Origin: Paulinella micropora | Lineage: Eukaryota > Cercozoa > Imbricatea > Euglyphida | Direction: 5' to 3' | Length of the DNA: 64,000 nt | Assembly: GCA_009731375.1 (NCBI GenBank) | Contig: BJOX01000351.1 | Span: 433,262 to 497,261 of the forward strand | Shown: positions 52,676-63,600 of the stretch, in pieces | How the letters are laid out: the number at the start of each line of letters is the position of its first letter | How positions within the stretch are numbered: position 1 is the first letter of the stretch | Notes under the pieces: generated by a model | Database searches by the model: none | What the model was told of the DNA's origin: nothing | Seen by the model: only the letters and a program-made list of their open reading frames with translations | Made by a program: the position numbers and the translations under genes

Positions 52676-54167
52676 GCTGCGATAAATTTATGATTGTGTA
52701 ATTCTCAGGTGAACAAGTCTTTGAAAGAATTGAATCTCTGGAGCAACAAGATTGGTCCAGAGGGTGCAAAAGCGATCGCGGCAGCGCTTGAGGTACCTTT
52801 AGTGCTCCTCCAATAGCTTGCGCTCCCGCATCTCCGATTTCATTCCATGCCAGATTTATCTCACGCAGAGTCTTGTTAACCTACATGGTCATTAGCATGC
52901 GTTATCAATGCTACCGCGCTCACCCTAACCCTAACTTCAATTGAGCGTGTGGTAGCATTTCATAGCACATTTGTTTCGCTTGTACAGGTCAACAAAACAT
53001 TGACAAACCTGGACCTCAAAGAGAACGAAATAGGCGACGCAGGTGCACAGGCAATTGGAGAAGCCTTGCGGGTACCTTAACTGCTGCAGCTATATGCGCC
53101 GCTCCTTCAGCGCCTATCTTGTTATCCCACAAGCTAAGGGTCGTCAAAGTCTGATTCACCTACATATAGAGTTGTGTTTTTTGTTTTGCTACCGCGCGGG
53201 TAGCAATGTCCACTGTTTTACTCCATCTGAGCAAATGTTATAGCCACTCAATCCAAGCTCCAGCAGAGTTGCATTCGCCTATTACATACAGAAGAGTTCG
53301 CTTTACCAATGCTTCCGGGGCCCGGTTGCATGGCATCGCATGTGTGTTTCATGTGTGCAGGTCAATAGCACGTTGACTAGCCTGCACGTCGGCGTGTACT
53401 ACAACGCAAAAGGTAAGATCGAAACGTTACTGCGCAGAAACAAGGAATGGGCAAGGCTCCATGAGCATGCTCGGAGTGTCATGCCGAAAATCTATGAAGC
53501 CTTGCAGCAGTTCACTCCCGAGATACGCACCTGCATAGCTTACTACAGTGGGCCTGACTGCTCAGTTGCGATTGCAGAGGAACTTGCGACTCTTCCTCTT
53601 CTCTCTCCCTACTCCTGCTCCTGCTCCTCCTGCTCCCCTCCTGCTTCTTCTTCTTCTTCTTCTTCTCCTTCTTCTTCTTCTTCTTCTTCTTCTTCTTCTT
53701 CTTCTTCTTCTTCTTCTTCTTCTTCTTCTTCTTCGCGATTATTCTTGTCTTCTAGATCTTCTTCTTCTTCTTCTTCTTCTTCTTCTTCTTCTTCTTCTTC
53801 TTCTTCTTCTTCTTCTTCTTCTTCTTCTTCTTCTTCGTCGTCGTCGTCGTCGTCTTCGTCTTTTTCTTCGTCTTCTTCTTCGTCTTCTTCTTCTTCTTCT
53901 TCTTCTTCTTCTTCTTCTTCTTCTTCTTCTTCTTCTTCTTCTTCTTCTCCTTCGCGATTGTTCTTGTCTTCTTCTTCTTCTTCTTCTTCTTCTTCTTCTT
54001 CTTCTTCTTCTTCTTCTTCTTCTTCTTCTTCTTCTTCTTCTTCTTCTTCTTCTTCTTCTTCTATGCCGACCCTCCTTTACAGGTGGGACGACGAATTCGA
54101 CACCCCATTGGACATCAACGAGCGTTATGAACCCCCACAGAAACAGCGTAGGGGTGTAGTGGGGTGA
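52246..54167 (+). CDS. LRR protein gene, sense strand (exons 1-4)
   Basis: Exons 52246-52329, 52709-52792 and 52988-53071 are each exactly 84 nt, start GT(G/C)AAC after AG and end before GTACC. All introns are phase 0. They encode [20 protein letters not shown]..., [20 protein letters not shown]... and [20 protein letters not shown]..., 28-residue LRRs of the ribonuclease-inhibitor/NLRC type. The last exon (53361 on) begins with a degenerate LRR ([11 protein letters not shown]), then a helical cap ([20 protein letters not shown]), a poly-Ser tract and [20 protein letters not shown], with a stop at 54165-54167. Upstream exons are not visible, so any sensor or NACHT domain is unknown. Each intron holds an antisense LRR exon or remnant and a palindrome. 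Confidence 0.8.
52334..53159 (-). CDS. LRR exons on the antisense strand (A3, A2, A1)
   Basis: Three 84-nt open exons lie on the minus strand inside the introns of the sense gene: A3 53159-53076 ([20 protein letters not shown]...), A2 52880-52797 ([20 protein letters not shown]...) and A1 52417-52334 ([20 protein letters not shown]...). Each is preceded by ATGTAG (a 3' splice site) and followed by GTACC (a 5' splice site), and each is phase 0. None has a stop or frameshift. Each ends exactly 4 bp from a sense exon, the shared bases being GTAC (52330-52333, 52793-52796, 53072-53075). A start or terminal exon on this strand is not seen, so they may form a second gene, serve as spare cassettes, or be relics. 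Confidence 0.8.
52446..52472. repeat. Intron palindrome HP2
   Basis: AAGTGCTACC...GCGGTAGCACTT with a CGCAC centre. It begins 28 nt from antisense exon A1. Confidence 0.9.
52473..52690. repeat. (GT)n/(GA)n expansion in intron 1
   Basis: Microsatellite growth separates HP2 from sense exon 2. In the other units this distance is about 28 nt. Confidence 0.9.
52907..52959. repeat. Intron palindrome HP3 with telomere-like loop
   Basis: AATGCTACCGCGCTCA pairs with TGAGCGTGTGGTAGCATT. The loop contains CCCTAACCCTAAC, two units of the TTAGGG telomere repeat. It lies 26 nt from A2 and 28 nt from sense exon 3. Confidence 0.9.
53185..53205. repeat. Intron palindrome HP4
   Basis: TTGCTACC-GCGCG-GGTAGCAA. 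It begins 25 nt from A3. Confidence 0.88.
53221..53278 (-). pseudogene. Antisense LRR exon remnant A4
   Basis: After a TAATAG acceptor-like sequence the minus strand encodes [19 protein letters not shown], an LRR start without the second half. The sense partner expected between HP4 and this remnant is missing. Confidence 0.6.
53646..54061 (+). repeat. (TCT)n tract coding poly-Ser in the last LRR exon
   Basis: About 400 bp of TCT/TTC repeats with CGATT...TTGTCTTC interruptions (53735 and 53955). It is in frame as poly-Ser with the LRR exon, but it is open in all three frames, so translation is not proved. Confidence 0.85.
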
Positions 54168-54182
54168 AAGGGGAGGGAAGCC

Positions 54183-54234
<52 letters not shown>

Positions 54235-54282
54235 CGTAGACAGGTAGAGGGCAAAACAGGGGAGGTAACGTTATACGCGTCT

Positions 54283-55032
54283 TATCCCTGCAAGCCAGGT
54301 TCAATTAGAAAGGTAGATATAGAATTATTCCACTATGCTTGTGGACACTATAGCATTAAGAAGATGGGAGCTTTGGCAAATGCATTAGACATAAAGCTAG
54401 TAGGAGATGAGAAAAAGGTAGAGCTCTGCGAATCCTGTATGATAGGTAAGGCGAAGCAGTTGCCTAGATTTAAGGTTAATAGGATAGAGAGAGCTAGTAA
54501 GCCAGGTTTAGTACTACACATAGACACCGGAACGTGGTCGGTACGTTCAATACACGGGAAGAGACACAAATTTTCGGTTACGGACGATTACTCGTTGTTT
54601 ATTAAATACTATTATCTTTCGCATAAGAATGAATTTATTGACTGCATTAGGCAGGCAGTAGCGTTTTAAGAGAGACAGACAGGAAATACAGTAAGAGAGA
54701 TAAGATGTGATTAAGAATGTGATGTCCCTAAAGAGGTGATAGAGTGGTGGAAGCCTAGACAGTTTATTTGGAAGACGTCGGCCACGGGGGACAAAGATGG
54801 TAACCCCATGGCCGAGAAAGCCAATGACATCACGGCTGGGGCCGCGAGAGCTATGCGTTACCACGCCCACCTGCCCATTTCTTTCTGGGCAGAGATGGAG
54901 CACTCGGCCACCACAATACATAACATCTTGCCTGCCACCCAAGGCCCGTCAAGAAAGGGGTTGTCCCCCTATGAACAGTTGTTAGGAAGGAAACCGTTCT
55001 TGAATCACCTTAGACCAATAGGTTGCATTTAG
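54283..55032 (+). pseudogene. Copia GAG-pre-integrase and integrase fragments
   Basis: ELFHYACGHYSIKKMGALAN and CESCMIGKAKQLPRF give the HxxxxH...CxxC zinc-binding module. HIDTGTWSV holds the first catalytic Asp. The frame stops at 54667 and resumes at 54736 with ARAMRYHAHLPISFWAEMEH to PIGC, the end of integrase. The core with the second Asp and the Glu is largely deleted. Confidence 0.8.
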
Positions 55033-55096
55033 GTGATGTACACAGGCAAAGGTAGGAAAGGACAGTTTAGAGGAAAGAAAGTTATGCTAGTAGGGT

Positions 55097-55567
55097 ATGA
55101 CTTATTTAGAGCTATATGGAGTGTGGGACGGTAGAAAATTAATAGCAGGAGTTAGGAACGTGCGGTTTAACCGGTACGTAGTAGGGAAGGAAGCACATCC
55201 AGACAGAACAGTAGAGTGGGATGAGGATGTAGCTGAGGGGGAGCGTGAGAGTAAGGATGTCGATGTTGAACAAACACACTCCACACCCACCACCACCACC
55301 ACAGTCACTACCACCCACAAGAGGACACGACACAGATTCATGACGATGACGACACATATGACCATGTCGATGATGTTAGTCAGTCAGATAGTCAACAAGA
55401 ACAGGGTGAGTATGGAGGGGACTCAGGGGGAGTCAGCTTCGATCACAAACACACATCAACACAGGATAGCTTTCCTACACAGGACATCGACCCCATCCCA
55501 CAGACACAACCCCACAGACAACCAACACAGAACTAGGACGTGCACACGCACTCACAGATGCATCTGA
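55097..55567 (+). pseudogene. Copia linker region after integrase
   Basis: VRFNRYVVGKEAHPDRTVEW resembles the segment between integrase and reverse transcriptase in copia polyproteins. It is followed by a Thr/His-rich spacer with shifts of frame. Confidence 0.5.
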
Positions 55568-56913
55568 CCCTCAAGCACAACACGAGAGAAGAGCATATGA
55601 AGAGAGAGCAACCTAGTAAGGGAAGAACATGGGAGCAAAGTGACAAGATCACAGAAGCAAACATAGTTCAGGAAGGAAAAAGAGTAAGACGACAAGCACA
55701 CCAACCACCATCACGACCGCATAGTGAACTAAAACGAAAACAAAAAGTAGTTGAGGTTCAGGAACTAGAAGGAGTGGGAGTGAAAGTCCTTGCGAGAGAG
55801 TGGGGAGATGAGTGGACAGAGAAGACATACGGGGAGGGCTGGGACAGTAAAGTGCGCACAGGCATAGTGAAGCAAAAGTGTACCCCCAAAGAGAGGTTAA
55901 AAGTAAGAAAACAACCTAAGCCATCTCACTTTGTTCAGTTTGAGGACAGACTAGAAAAGATGCTAGATTCTGAGATCAACAAGTACAAGGTAAGTGAGGG
56001 AGAGTCCGTATTGCCTGCCGAAGAGTTGGAGAGTGCTATGTTATGTTATGACAGATGCATGAATGAGCCGAATGAGCTTTTGCTTCATCTAAACATTCGT
56101 TTGCCAAAAGAGATAGCACAGCAGGGATTGACAGCGAAAGAGTTGTTAGAGTGCATGAAGAAGGAAATACAGTCCCTTAAGGACTTCAAGACATACACAT
56201 GGGTTAACTATAGCGAAGCCAGGAAGGCTGGTGTTAGCAAGATAGTTAGGCTCACATGGGTTCACAGAGTAAAGATAGACGAGAACGGAAGGAAGTTTGT
56301 TAAGTCTAGATTAGCTTTGAGAGGAGACATGTTAGAGCCAGGAGTTAGCTTCAACCCTGACCAGTTGTTTGTTCCTTGTGCCTCACACCGCTCACTGCTC
56401 ATGCTTGCTAAACTAACTGCTTGGCATGGTAATAAGCTTTACGGAATTGATTTCAAAAATGCTTTTTTAAATGCTCGCATGCAAGACCCGGTATTTGCCT
56501 ACCCACCTGATGCAATGGATAGAGAGGGCAAAGAGGGGATGATATTGCGTGTTGATGGTGCTTTGTATGGTGCGCCGCAGGCAGGTAGGAGATGGTATGA
56601 CATACTAGCCCCTAAGTTAGTAAAGCTAGGATTTAGGCTGTTAGACTCCGACTTAATATTATGCATGTTCGTAGAGAAAGACAAGCCTATAAAGGAAGCT
56701 ATAATGGGAGTATTTCACGTGGATGATTTGATATTTTCCGCACCTAGCAAAGAAGCTTATGAAAAAATCGCGTCTGCCTTAGAACAGTATTACCCACTAA
56801 AAAGGCTAGGAGTCGCAAAAGAGTTCAAAGGTATTGAGATAGTGCATGAGAAAGACAGAATTGTCTTGCACCAGCGAAAGTACCAGTTGCAAATTTTACG
56901 TGAGACAGGATAA
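55540..56913 (+). pseudogene. Copia reverse transcriptase
   Basis: WVHRVKIDENGRKFVKSRLA, LYGIDFKNAFLNA, GALYGAPQAGRRWYDIL and the active site FHVDDLIFS (usual YVDD) are present. The frame ends at 56913, where RNase H sequence continues in other frames. Confidence 0.85.
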
Positions 56914-56929
56914 CAAAAGTCTCGTCCGG

Positions 56930-57686
56930 TCAGTGCCCGGCGGTACACCAAACACCGGAAGCAATGTCAGAGGATGCCGCTTTGCGTAAAATGTCTATTC
57001 CGAGTATAGTAGGCAGTTTGCTTTATTTAGCCAAGATGACAAGCCTGATATTTAATAAGCACTTAATGCTGCAAGCGTCATGCAAACCATAGATAAAGGA
57101 GTAACCTATGCTATGTTAGGCAGAATTTTACGCTATTTAATCAAGTCTTTTCGCGGTTTAGCTTTTCACGGGCCAAAATCCGTTCAACAGGGTATGACCT
57201 ACCCGAAAGTCACATTGTGGCCCGATGCCGCACATAAAGAGTGTCTGAAAACGGGTAAGTCTCGCACGCGTTATATATTCTTGTGGGGAGGTAGGATGGC
57301 TTTCAAAAAGACAAAGTAGGATAGCACTTAGTTCAAATGACGCGGAAATTTACGCTGCTGCAGAATGTATCAGAGAGGGATTAGCAGTAGGTCATGTCAG
57401 ACAGGAACTCGGAATTCCACAAAAAGGTGCAGTTGAAATTTTCGAGGACAACTCGCAAACAATTCTCGCGGGTGAGAGGGGATTATCCGGCCCCCGCATT
57501 AAACATTTGCCTCTCGAATTACACTTCATTCACAACTTTAAGTTACAGAGAGATGGAGAGATTAAATTTATAAAGGTAGGAACTAAAAAGCAGATAGGTG
57601 ATTTACTTACTAAACCGTTACCGCGTGAGCAGTTTTATTATTTGCTCAACAAATTTACGGTTGACATTCCGGGTACCCCGGAATGA
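56930..57686 (+). pseudogene. Copia RNase H, frameshifted
   Basis: IVGSLLYLAKMT, then RTRYIFLWGGRMAFKKTK, NDAEIYAAAECIREGLAV, IFEDNSQTILAG and LLTKPLPREQFYYLL are the usual C-terminal copia blocks, spread over three frames. Confidence 0.8.
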
Positions 57687-57690
57687 TTAT

Positions 57691-59205
57691 GGGTGTTTCA
57701 CCGATGTTTTATGTTTTGTTTCTCCTTGTTGTGCGAGTGATATTTCTATAGGTGTAGAGCTGGACGCGCGCGTGGCAATCGGATAGTAGGATCGAGGCCG
57801 TTGGTGGCGGGCCCAGGGTGGCTTGCCAGGACTCGGGTGGCGGGTGGCAACCCCCACCAGACATTTTCGGCGGCCGGTGGCCGAGGAGAGTGGACAACTT
57901 AATTTCTACGCATACAGCTCGCTTTTCTTTCTTTTCACTTGTTTCCTCGCACCTCTACTGTATTTATATATATAATTTTTCTGGACTTTTGATACCCCTT
58001 ACGGGAAGCGCTCGCAAATTTTTCATTTGCTTAAGAACAATAAGACTGTTATAAAGGATAGTTATAGCATTGACAAATAACTAAGGGGGAGCGTTAGTCA
58101 TAGCTATTTCAATTTCACTCACCGTTACTTGGATAGTTGATTTGTCAATAGGACCGGACAGTCAATAATTCCAATGTTAACTGAAAGGATTTAATACATC
58201 ACTTACCAGTCATAATTATAATTACGTAACTTAGTCAGAGTCAGTACGCATCAGACCAGCATCTAAGTTAGTCAGTTTTGTGACGTGGCTGTCTTTGTCG
58301 CCGCGGATCAGTTCTTCTACTTATACGAGTTATTAAAGTGCGTTTCCATATTGCTTGAAGACTCTTGCTAGGTAGCCCGGATTGATCCTGAAAGGGATCG
58401 GTAAAGGTTCCATAATGGGGAGCTACCCAAAGTTTTCAAGTCTATTACCGTGATTATGATTACTTTCACAAATACTAGTAGAAGGATGAAAAAACTTGAA
58501 GCAGACAGACTCGTATACTTTAATTTTATTGAAAAGATAAAAGATTAGGGTAGATTTTGATTATTTCAATTTCTTTTGTTGAAAATTTTTTGAATTTTCA
58601 AATTTTCTAAACGTTAAAAGGTCAGTTACCTGGTTTAGTCTACAGTCTATCTTCGGTCGAAGCCCCACTTTCCCGACTCGTTATCGCTTGTTTTCTTTCC
58701 ATAAAATCATATTTATATATATTTTAAATTGATAAACTATAATGATTTTATTATATTTCATTTAAAAATTCAACTTGAATTTGAATATTTAGTAACTGTT
58801 AACTATTGTTTACGGAAGGAGTATATTTGCCACTTTCAAGTTGCAAGTGTAGTTGAACACAAATATTAATACTTGCAGTTTTTTATGCAAGTATTTTTTT
58901 TTTTTTACTTTTATAAAGTATAATGATTTTATTATATTTTATTTTCAAAAAGTTGAAATTCAAAATTTAAATGTTAGGTAACGGTTACTTGTTTTTACAT
59001 TATTATTATTAATAAAACAGTGATGAGGCGATGTCATTTTAAAATCATGTAGTTGTGTCCTGCCAAACCTAATTGCCAAACTGACCTCTGCACCGGTTCT
59101 GAATCCATCTTAATTTATGGAAATCGATTATTAATAACATACTAATAACTTAAAAGTTATTAATAGTTTATATATTTTTTTCTGACAGAGCAGGTCGTGA
59201 TGGTC
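57691..59205. other. Region 3' of copia; no gene seen
   Basis: Begins with GC-rich sequence, then AT-rich. A purine tract at 58083-58093 may mark an LTR start, but no matching 5' LTR is in the window. Two related blocks (58735-58830 and 58914-59000), each with TATAATGATTTTATTATATT, form a local duplication. Confidence 0.5.
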
Positions 59206-59266
<61 letters not shown>

Positions 59267-59491
59267 GACGTATGCATGCATGCATGTATGTATGTATGTA
59301 TGTATTTATGTATTTATGTATGTATGAATGCATGTATGTATGTATGTACGTACGTATGTATGTATGTATGTATGTACGTACACGTACGTACGTATGTACG
59401 TATGTATGTATGTATGTATGTATGTATGTATGTACGTACGCAGGTATGTATGTATGTATGTATGTATGTATGTATGTATGTATGTATGTAT

Positions 59492-59555
<64 letters not shown>

Positions 59556-59583
59556 GACGTATGCATGAATGTATGTATGTATG

Positions 59584-59615
<32 letters not shown>

Positions 59616-59688
59616 ACATGTATGTATGTATGTATGTATGTATCATTGTATATGTGTATGTATGTATGTATGTATGTATGCATGCGTG

Positions 59689-59719
<31 letters not shown>

Positions 59720-59758
59720 TGCATGTAATGTATGTATGTATGTGTATGAGTAGTATAG
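59206..59758. repeat. Duplicated (GTA)n-GGACGTATGCATG-(TATG)n array
   Basis: The compound unit occurs twice in tandem (59206-59493 and 59494-59758). Open frames through it are repeat artefacts. Confidence 0.92.
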
Positions 59759-60122
59759 GGGGCCATTTTGGCAGATCTTCAGTGCAGTTTCATCACAGAA
59801 ACCACACTTAGAGCCGTTATTTAGTTTTGAGGCTACCTATTCTCTCTAAGTTCAAAACATCAATTTCATTAAAATCTCTCTTATTACGAACAATAAGAAA
59901 TAATGTAATCCTGTCCAAAAAATCAAGGTGTCGCGGTTGCAAACTTTTGCACCTTTGTTACCTCGGCCTGACCTTTCTCGTGTCTGGTGTGGAAGTGTTT
60001 TTAACCACACTAAGAGCCGTTATTCATTATTTCGTCTTCCTATTTATAACAAATACAGACAGACAAAAGAAAGAAAAACGGCTACCTGTAAATAATTATT
60101 ATTTAAATAAATAAAATAAAGA
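59759..60122. other. Probable terminal region of E3
   Basis: Unique sequence in which CACACTTAGAGCCGTTATT (59804) recurs as CACACTAAGAGCCGTTATT (60005). It lies just before the first E3 gene, where a TIR would be expected, but the other end is outside the window. Confidence 0.4.
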
Positions 60123-60132
60123 CACATATAGG

Positions 60133-60600
60133 ATGACAAACGAAGGCACTCAGAGATTTAGAATGTCCAGAGGTTGTGTTATGGTAAAGAATAACGAAAA
60201 GAGACCAATGGTAAAAGTTCAATGGAGAGAAGGAGGAAAGGTTATGTGTAAAAGTTTCTGCATCGGAAAGAAAAAATCAAAAGAGCAAGCATTGGAAGAA
60301 GCAAAGAAGTTTCACGAGGAAACTATAATACCTAAATACGAGGAATGGAAAATTAATTACGATAAAGAAACAAGAATAATCAAAAAAGAAAAGAAGAAAA
60401 TTTGGAAGCATAAAGATTTTAAGTGTGGATGTGGTGCTGAAATACATAATGGAAACAAAACGCGACATATGAAGTCTCAGAAACATATTTTTGGTAATCA
60501 AAAAGGTTTCTCTGAGGAAACCACTGAATTTCCATTTAAAGACAAGGAGGGGTCCTTATATAGGAGGCACACACGAGGCCACGAGGGGACGACCGATTGA
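60133..60600 (+). CDS. AP2-like/zinc-finger DNA-binding protein
   Basis: 155 residues. The first 70 (MTNEGTQRFRMSRGCVMVKN, VKVQWREGGKVMCKSFCIGK, EEAKKFHEE) follow the AP2/ERF-type fold found in viral and phage homing proteins. A helix and then FKCGCGAEI...KTRHMKSQKH form a CxC...HxxxxxH finger similar to the E1 protein 21183-21416. It is probably a transcription or end-binding factor. The ATATAGG motif is just upstream of ATG. Confidence 0.65.
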   Translation: MTNEGTQRFRMSRGCVMVKNNEKRPMVKVQWREGGKVMCKSFCIGKKKSKEQALEEAKKFHEETIIPKYEEWKINYDKETRIIKKEKKKIWKHKDFKCGCGAEIHNGNKTRHMKSQKHIFGNQKGFSEETTEFPFKDKEGSLYRRHTRGHEGTTD

Positions 60601-60659
60601 GGCAGACAAATATTTTAATTTTATAAAATTATATTTTCCTTGATATACTATTATCAAAC

Positions 60660-63600
60660 ATGGAGACACACACGTATAACGGCAAGGTCTACAGGTTGGA
60701 TAGATTAAGGGAATATAAGATAAATTACGAAATCAAGTCTGTCAGGGGTCGGGATGTGCTATATATCAAACCGAAGGTAAGGGGGTATAAAATTGATACA
60801 CCGACAGCCCAAAACTACTTGAACCAAGTAAGAGGTGCGGTGTATTNNNNNNNNNNGTGCAGTGTATTTCGAACACCATGCTATACCAATAGCACCACCT
60901 TTACCTACGATTGAAGAGAAAAAAGAACTGAAAGAAAATTACAGAGACTTGTTGAGGTATGGTAATTATGATATCATAAGGGACGACAGCAAGGAACACG
61001 AACTAGGAATAAATGAAAGCCGATATACGGTAAGGATTAACGGCAACTTCCGATCATTCACGATGCGCGATGTGATAAGATTTATTGAGATTGTGTTGAA
61101 CGACTTTGTAAAACGACAAGCACAACCAGATAAGGTTAGCCTAGGTATTGAGCTTGTGGATTACTATGGAAAAGTATCAACAGGCTTACACAAAGTTAAT
61201 CAAATCTCGGTTGAAAAAGTTTTGGAAAAATTGTCAGCAATATTTCAAAGCAACGAAAGTCTTTACATGGATGAGAACGGAATAAACTTTGATAAATTAA
61301 AATTTGTGTTGAAATCTGTTAAAATGCCTACGGGCGGGACAAGGCTACAGGTTTTGAACAAATTTGATATATACAGAAAGAAAGGAGTAATCTGTATTAC
61401 AAACAGCGATAACTTATGCTTAGCACGAGCAATCGTTGTAGTCAAAGCAAAAATTGAAAAACATCCAAAATTCAAGACAATACTAATGGGAAAAAGAAAG
61501 ATACAGCAGGAAATGGCAGAGACTTTACACGATGAAGCAAAAGTCATTAAGGATGTGTGTGGGATACCAGAAATTAATACATTTGCTAATCACATTAAAT
61601 ACAATCTGGTTATTGTTGAATTCCCTGACAAAATCATTTATAAAACAGAACTACTTGATGCGAACGGCGAACGGCTGACTAACCTTTACATTCTAAAGAC
61701 TGAAGGACATTACGATGCCATAACTAACATGAAGTCTATGCTAGGAAAAAAGAATTTCTGTGAGTTATGTCTAAGAGGGTATAAGGAAAGACATGCCTGT
61801 GAAGCAAAATGTAGTATCTGTGAAACCAAGGGTTGTACGGGAATAAATGACAAGAGCCAGTGGAAAGAATGTGAGCAGTGTAATAGAAAGTTTCCAAACA
61901 CTGAATGCTTTAATAATCACAGGACAACAAACTGCGATGTTAAAGCGAAATGTAAATCGTGCGGTCTTAATTACAGAAGGATGAGCACAAATGCGGATAT
62001 GCGAAATGCCGAAATTGCAAACTTGTGAAACCGCTTGAGCACCAATGTGAAATAGTCCAAAAAGAAATCTTACCGCCGTCAGAGCAATACATATTCTTTG
62101 ACTTTGAAGCGACACAGGACACAGGCGAGCACATTGTTAATCATGCGGAAAGCCAGTATTACGATGCGAAGGAACCGCCTATTATACATAAGAACATTCA
62201 AGATTTCTGTAATTGGGCTTTTGACACTAAACACAGCGGATTTACATTTATCGCGCACAATGCCCGCGGTTATGATTGTCAGTTTATTCTTAAGTGGTTG
62301 GTTGATAATGGACAAACTCCATTTGTAATCTATGAAGGTGGTAAGATTATGATGATGACACTTAAGAAGTATCGCTTTATAGACAGCCTAAGTTTTCTTA
62401 CGATGCCATTATCAGACTTTCCAAAGACATTCGGGCTTACGGAACTTAAGAAAGGTTTCTTCCCGCACTTCTTCAATACGGCTAAAAATAAAAACTATGT
62501 TGGCGTAATGCCACATAAGAAACATTACGGCTACGACACGATGCGAGGAGATAAACGAAAAGAATTTCTTGAATGGTATGACGAACAAGTGAAAGCACAT
62601 AACAGGTTTGATATAGCGAAGGAAATCGCTGAGTATTGTCATTCAGATGTTGATATACTGAGAAAGGGTTGTATAGATTTTAGAAACCAGTTCCTAGAGT
62701 TTGGTATTGACCCTTTTCAATATACAACTATTGCGAGTTGTGTTATGGCTTTGTATCGTGCTAAGTTTATGCCAGAGAATTCAATTGCGATATTGAAAGC
62801 GGAAAAGCAAAACAGGATGACTTCTAGGGCTTGTGTAGAATGGTTAGCATACAGAAGCAGGTTAGACAAAACCGATATTAAACACGCATTCAACGGAGGC
62901 GAAAAAATGTTTCAACTCGGGCTATCTCGTGTGTATGTAGATGGTTGGGACGAGAAAAACAAAACCGCTTATGAGTTTTACGGGTGTCATTGGCACGGAT
63001 GTGATAAGTGTTGGAATAGAAATGCTATGAATGTGAAGAAGAATAAGACGATGGGCGAACTATACAAGGAAACAATGAGAAGAGAAAAACAACTTAGCGA
63101 ACAAGCGAAAGTAATAAGTATCTGGGAGTGCGAATGGAGCCTGATGAAAACCAGTGAAAGACTGGCAGAGGATACAAACGAGCGAATTACTGAACAAGAA
63201 GGACTAAACCCACGAGAGGCAATGTTTGGAGGTAGAGTGAATGCTCTGAAATTATATTGGAAATCACGACATGATAATGAGTATGCAAAATATATTGACA
63301 TATGCTCACTTTATCCGACCGTGATGTATTACGACCTTTACCCAAGCGGACACCATATCATAATACGACCAAGCAATGAGGAGGAAAGAAAAGAGATGAA
63401 AAACAAAATTATAAACAGAGAATATTTCGGAGTGGCTAAGGGTAAGATGCTACCACCAAGAGGCTTACTACACCCAGTCTTACCGAAGGCGGACAGAGGT
63501 AAGATGATGTATTACTTATGCGATAGGTGCGGAATGACCGAGCAACATGGAACATGTAAGCACACAGATAAAGAACGAGCAATAACAGGCACATGGGCAA

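Larger units (their letters stand above)
54240..57690 (+). mobile_element. Ty1/copia retrotransposon, 5'-truncated and decayed
   Basis: Domain order GAG-pre-integrase, integrase, reverse transcriptase, RNase H is that of copia. No 5' LTR or Gag is present; similarity starts inside pol just after a (GA)n run. Several frameshifts and a deletion in integrase exist. A purine-rich tract (58083-58093) downstream may be the polypurine tract before a 3' LTR. Confidence 0.85.

Noticed and set aside
53739-54254. Minus-strand poly-Arg open frame
   Set aside because: It is antisense of the TCT repeat and has no supporting features.
59197-59766. Tyr/Val/Cys-repeat open frames
   Set aside because: They come from GTA and TATG microsatellites.
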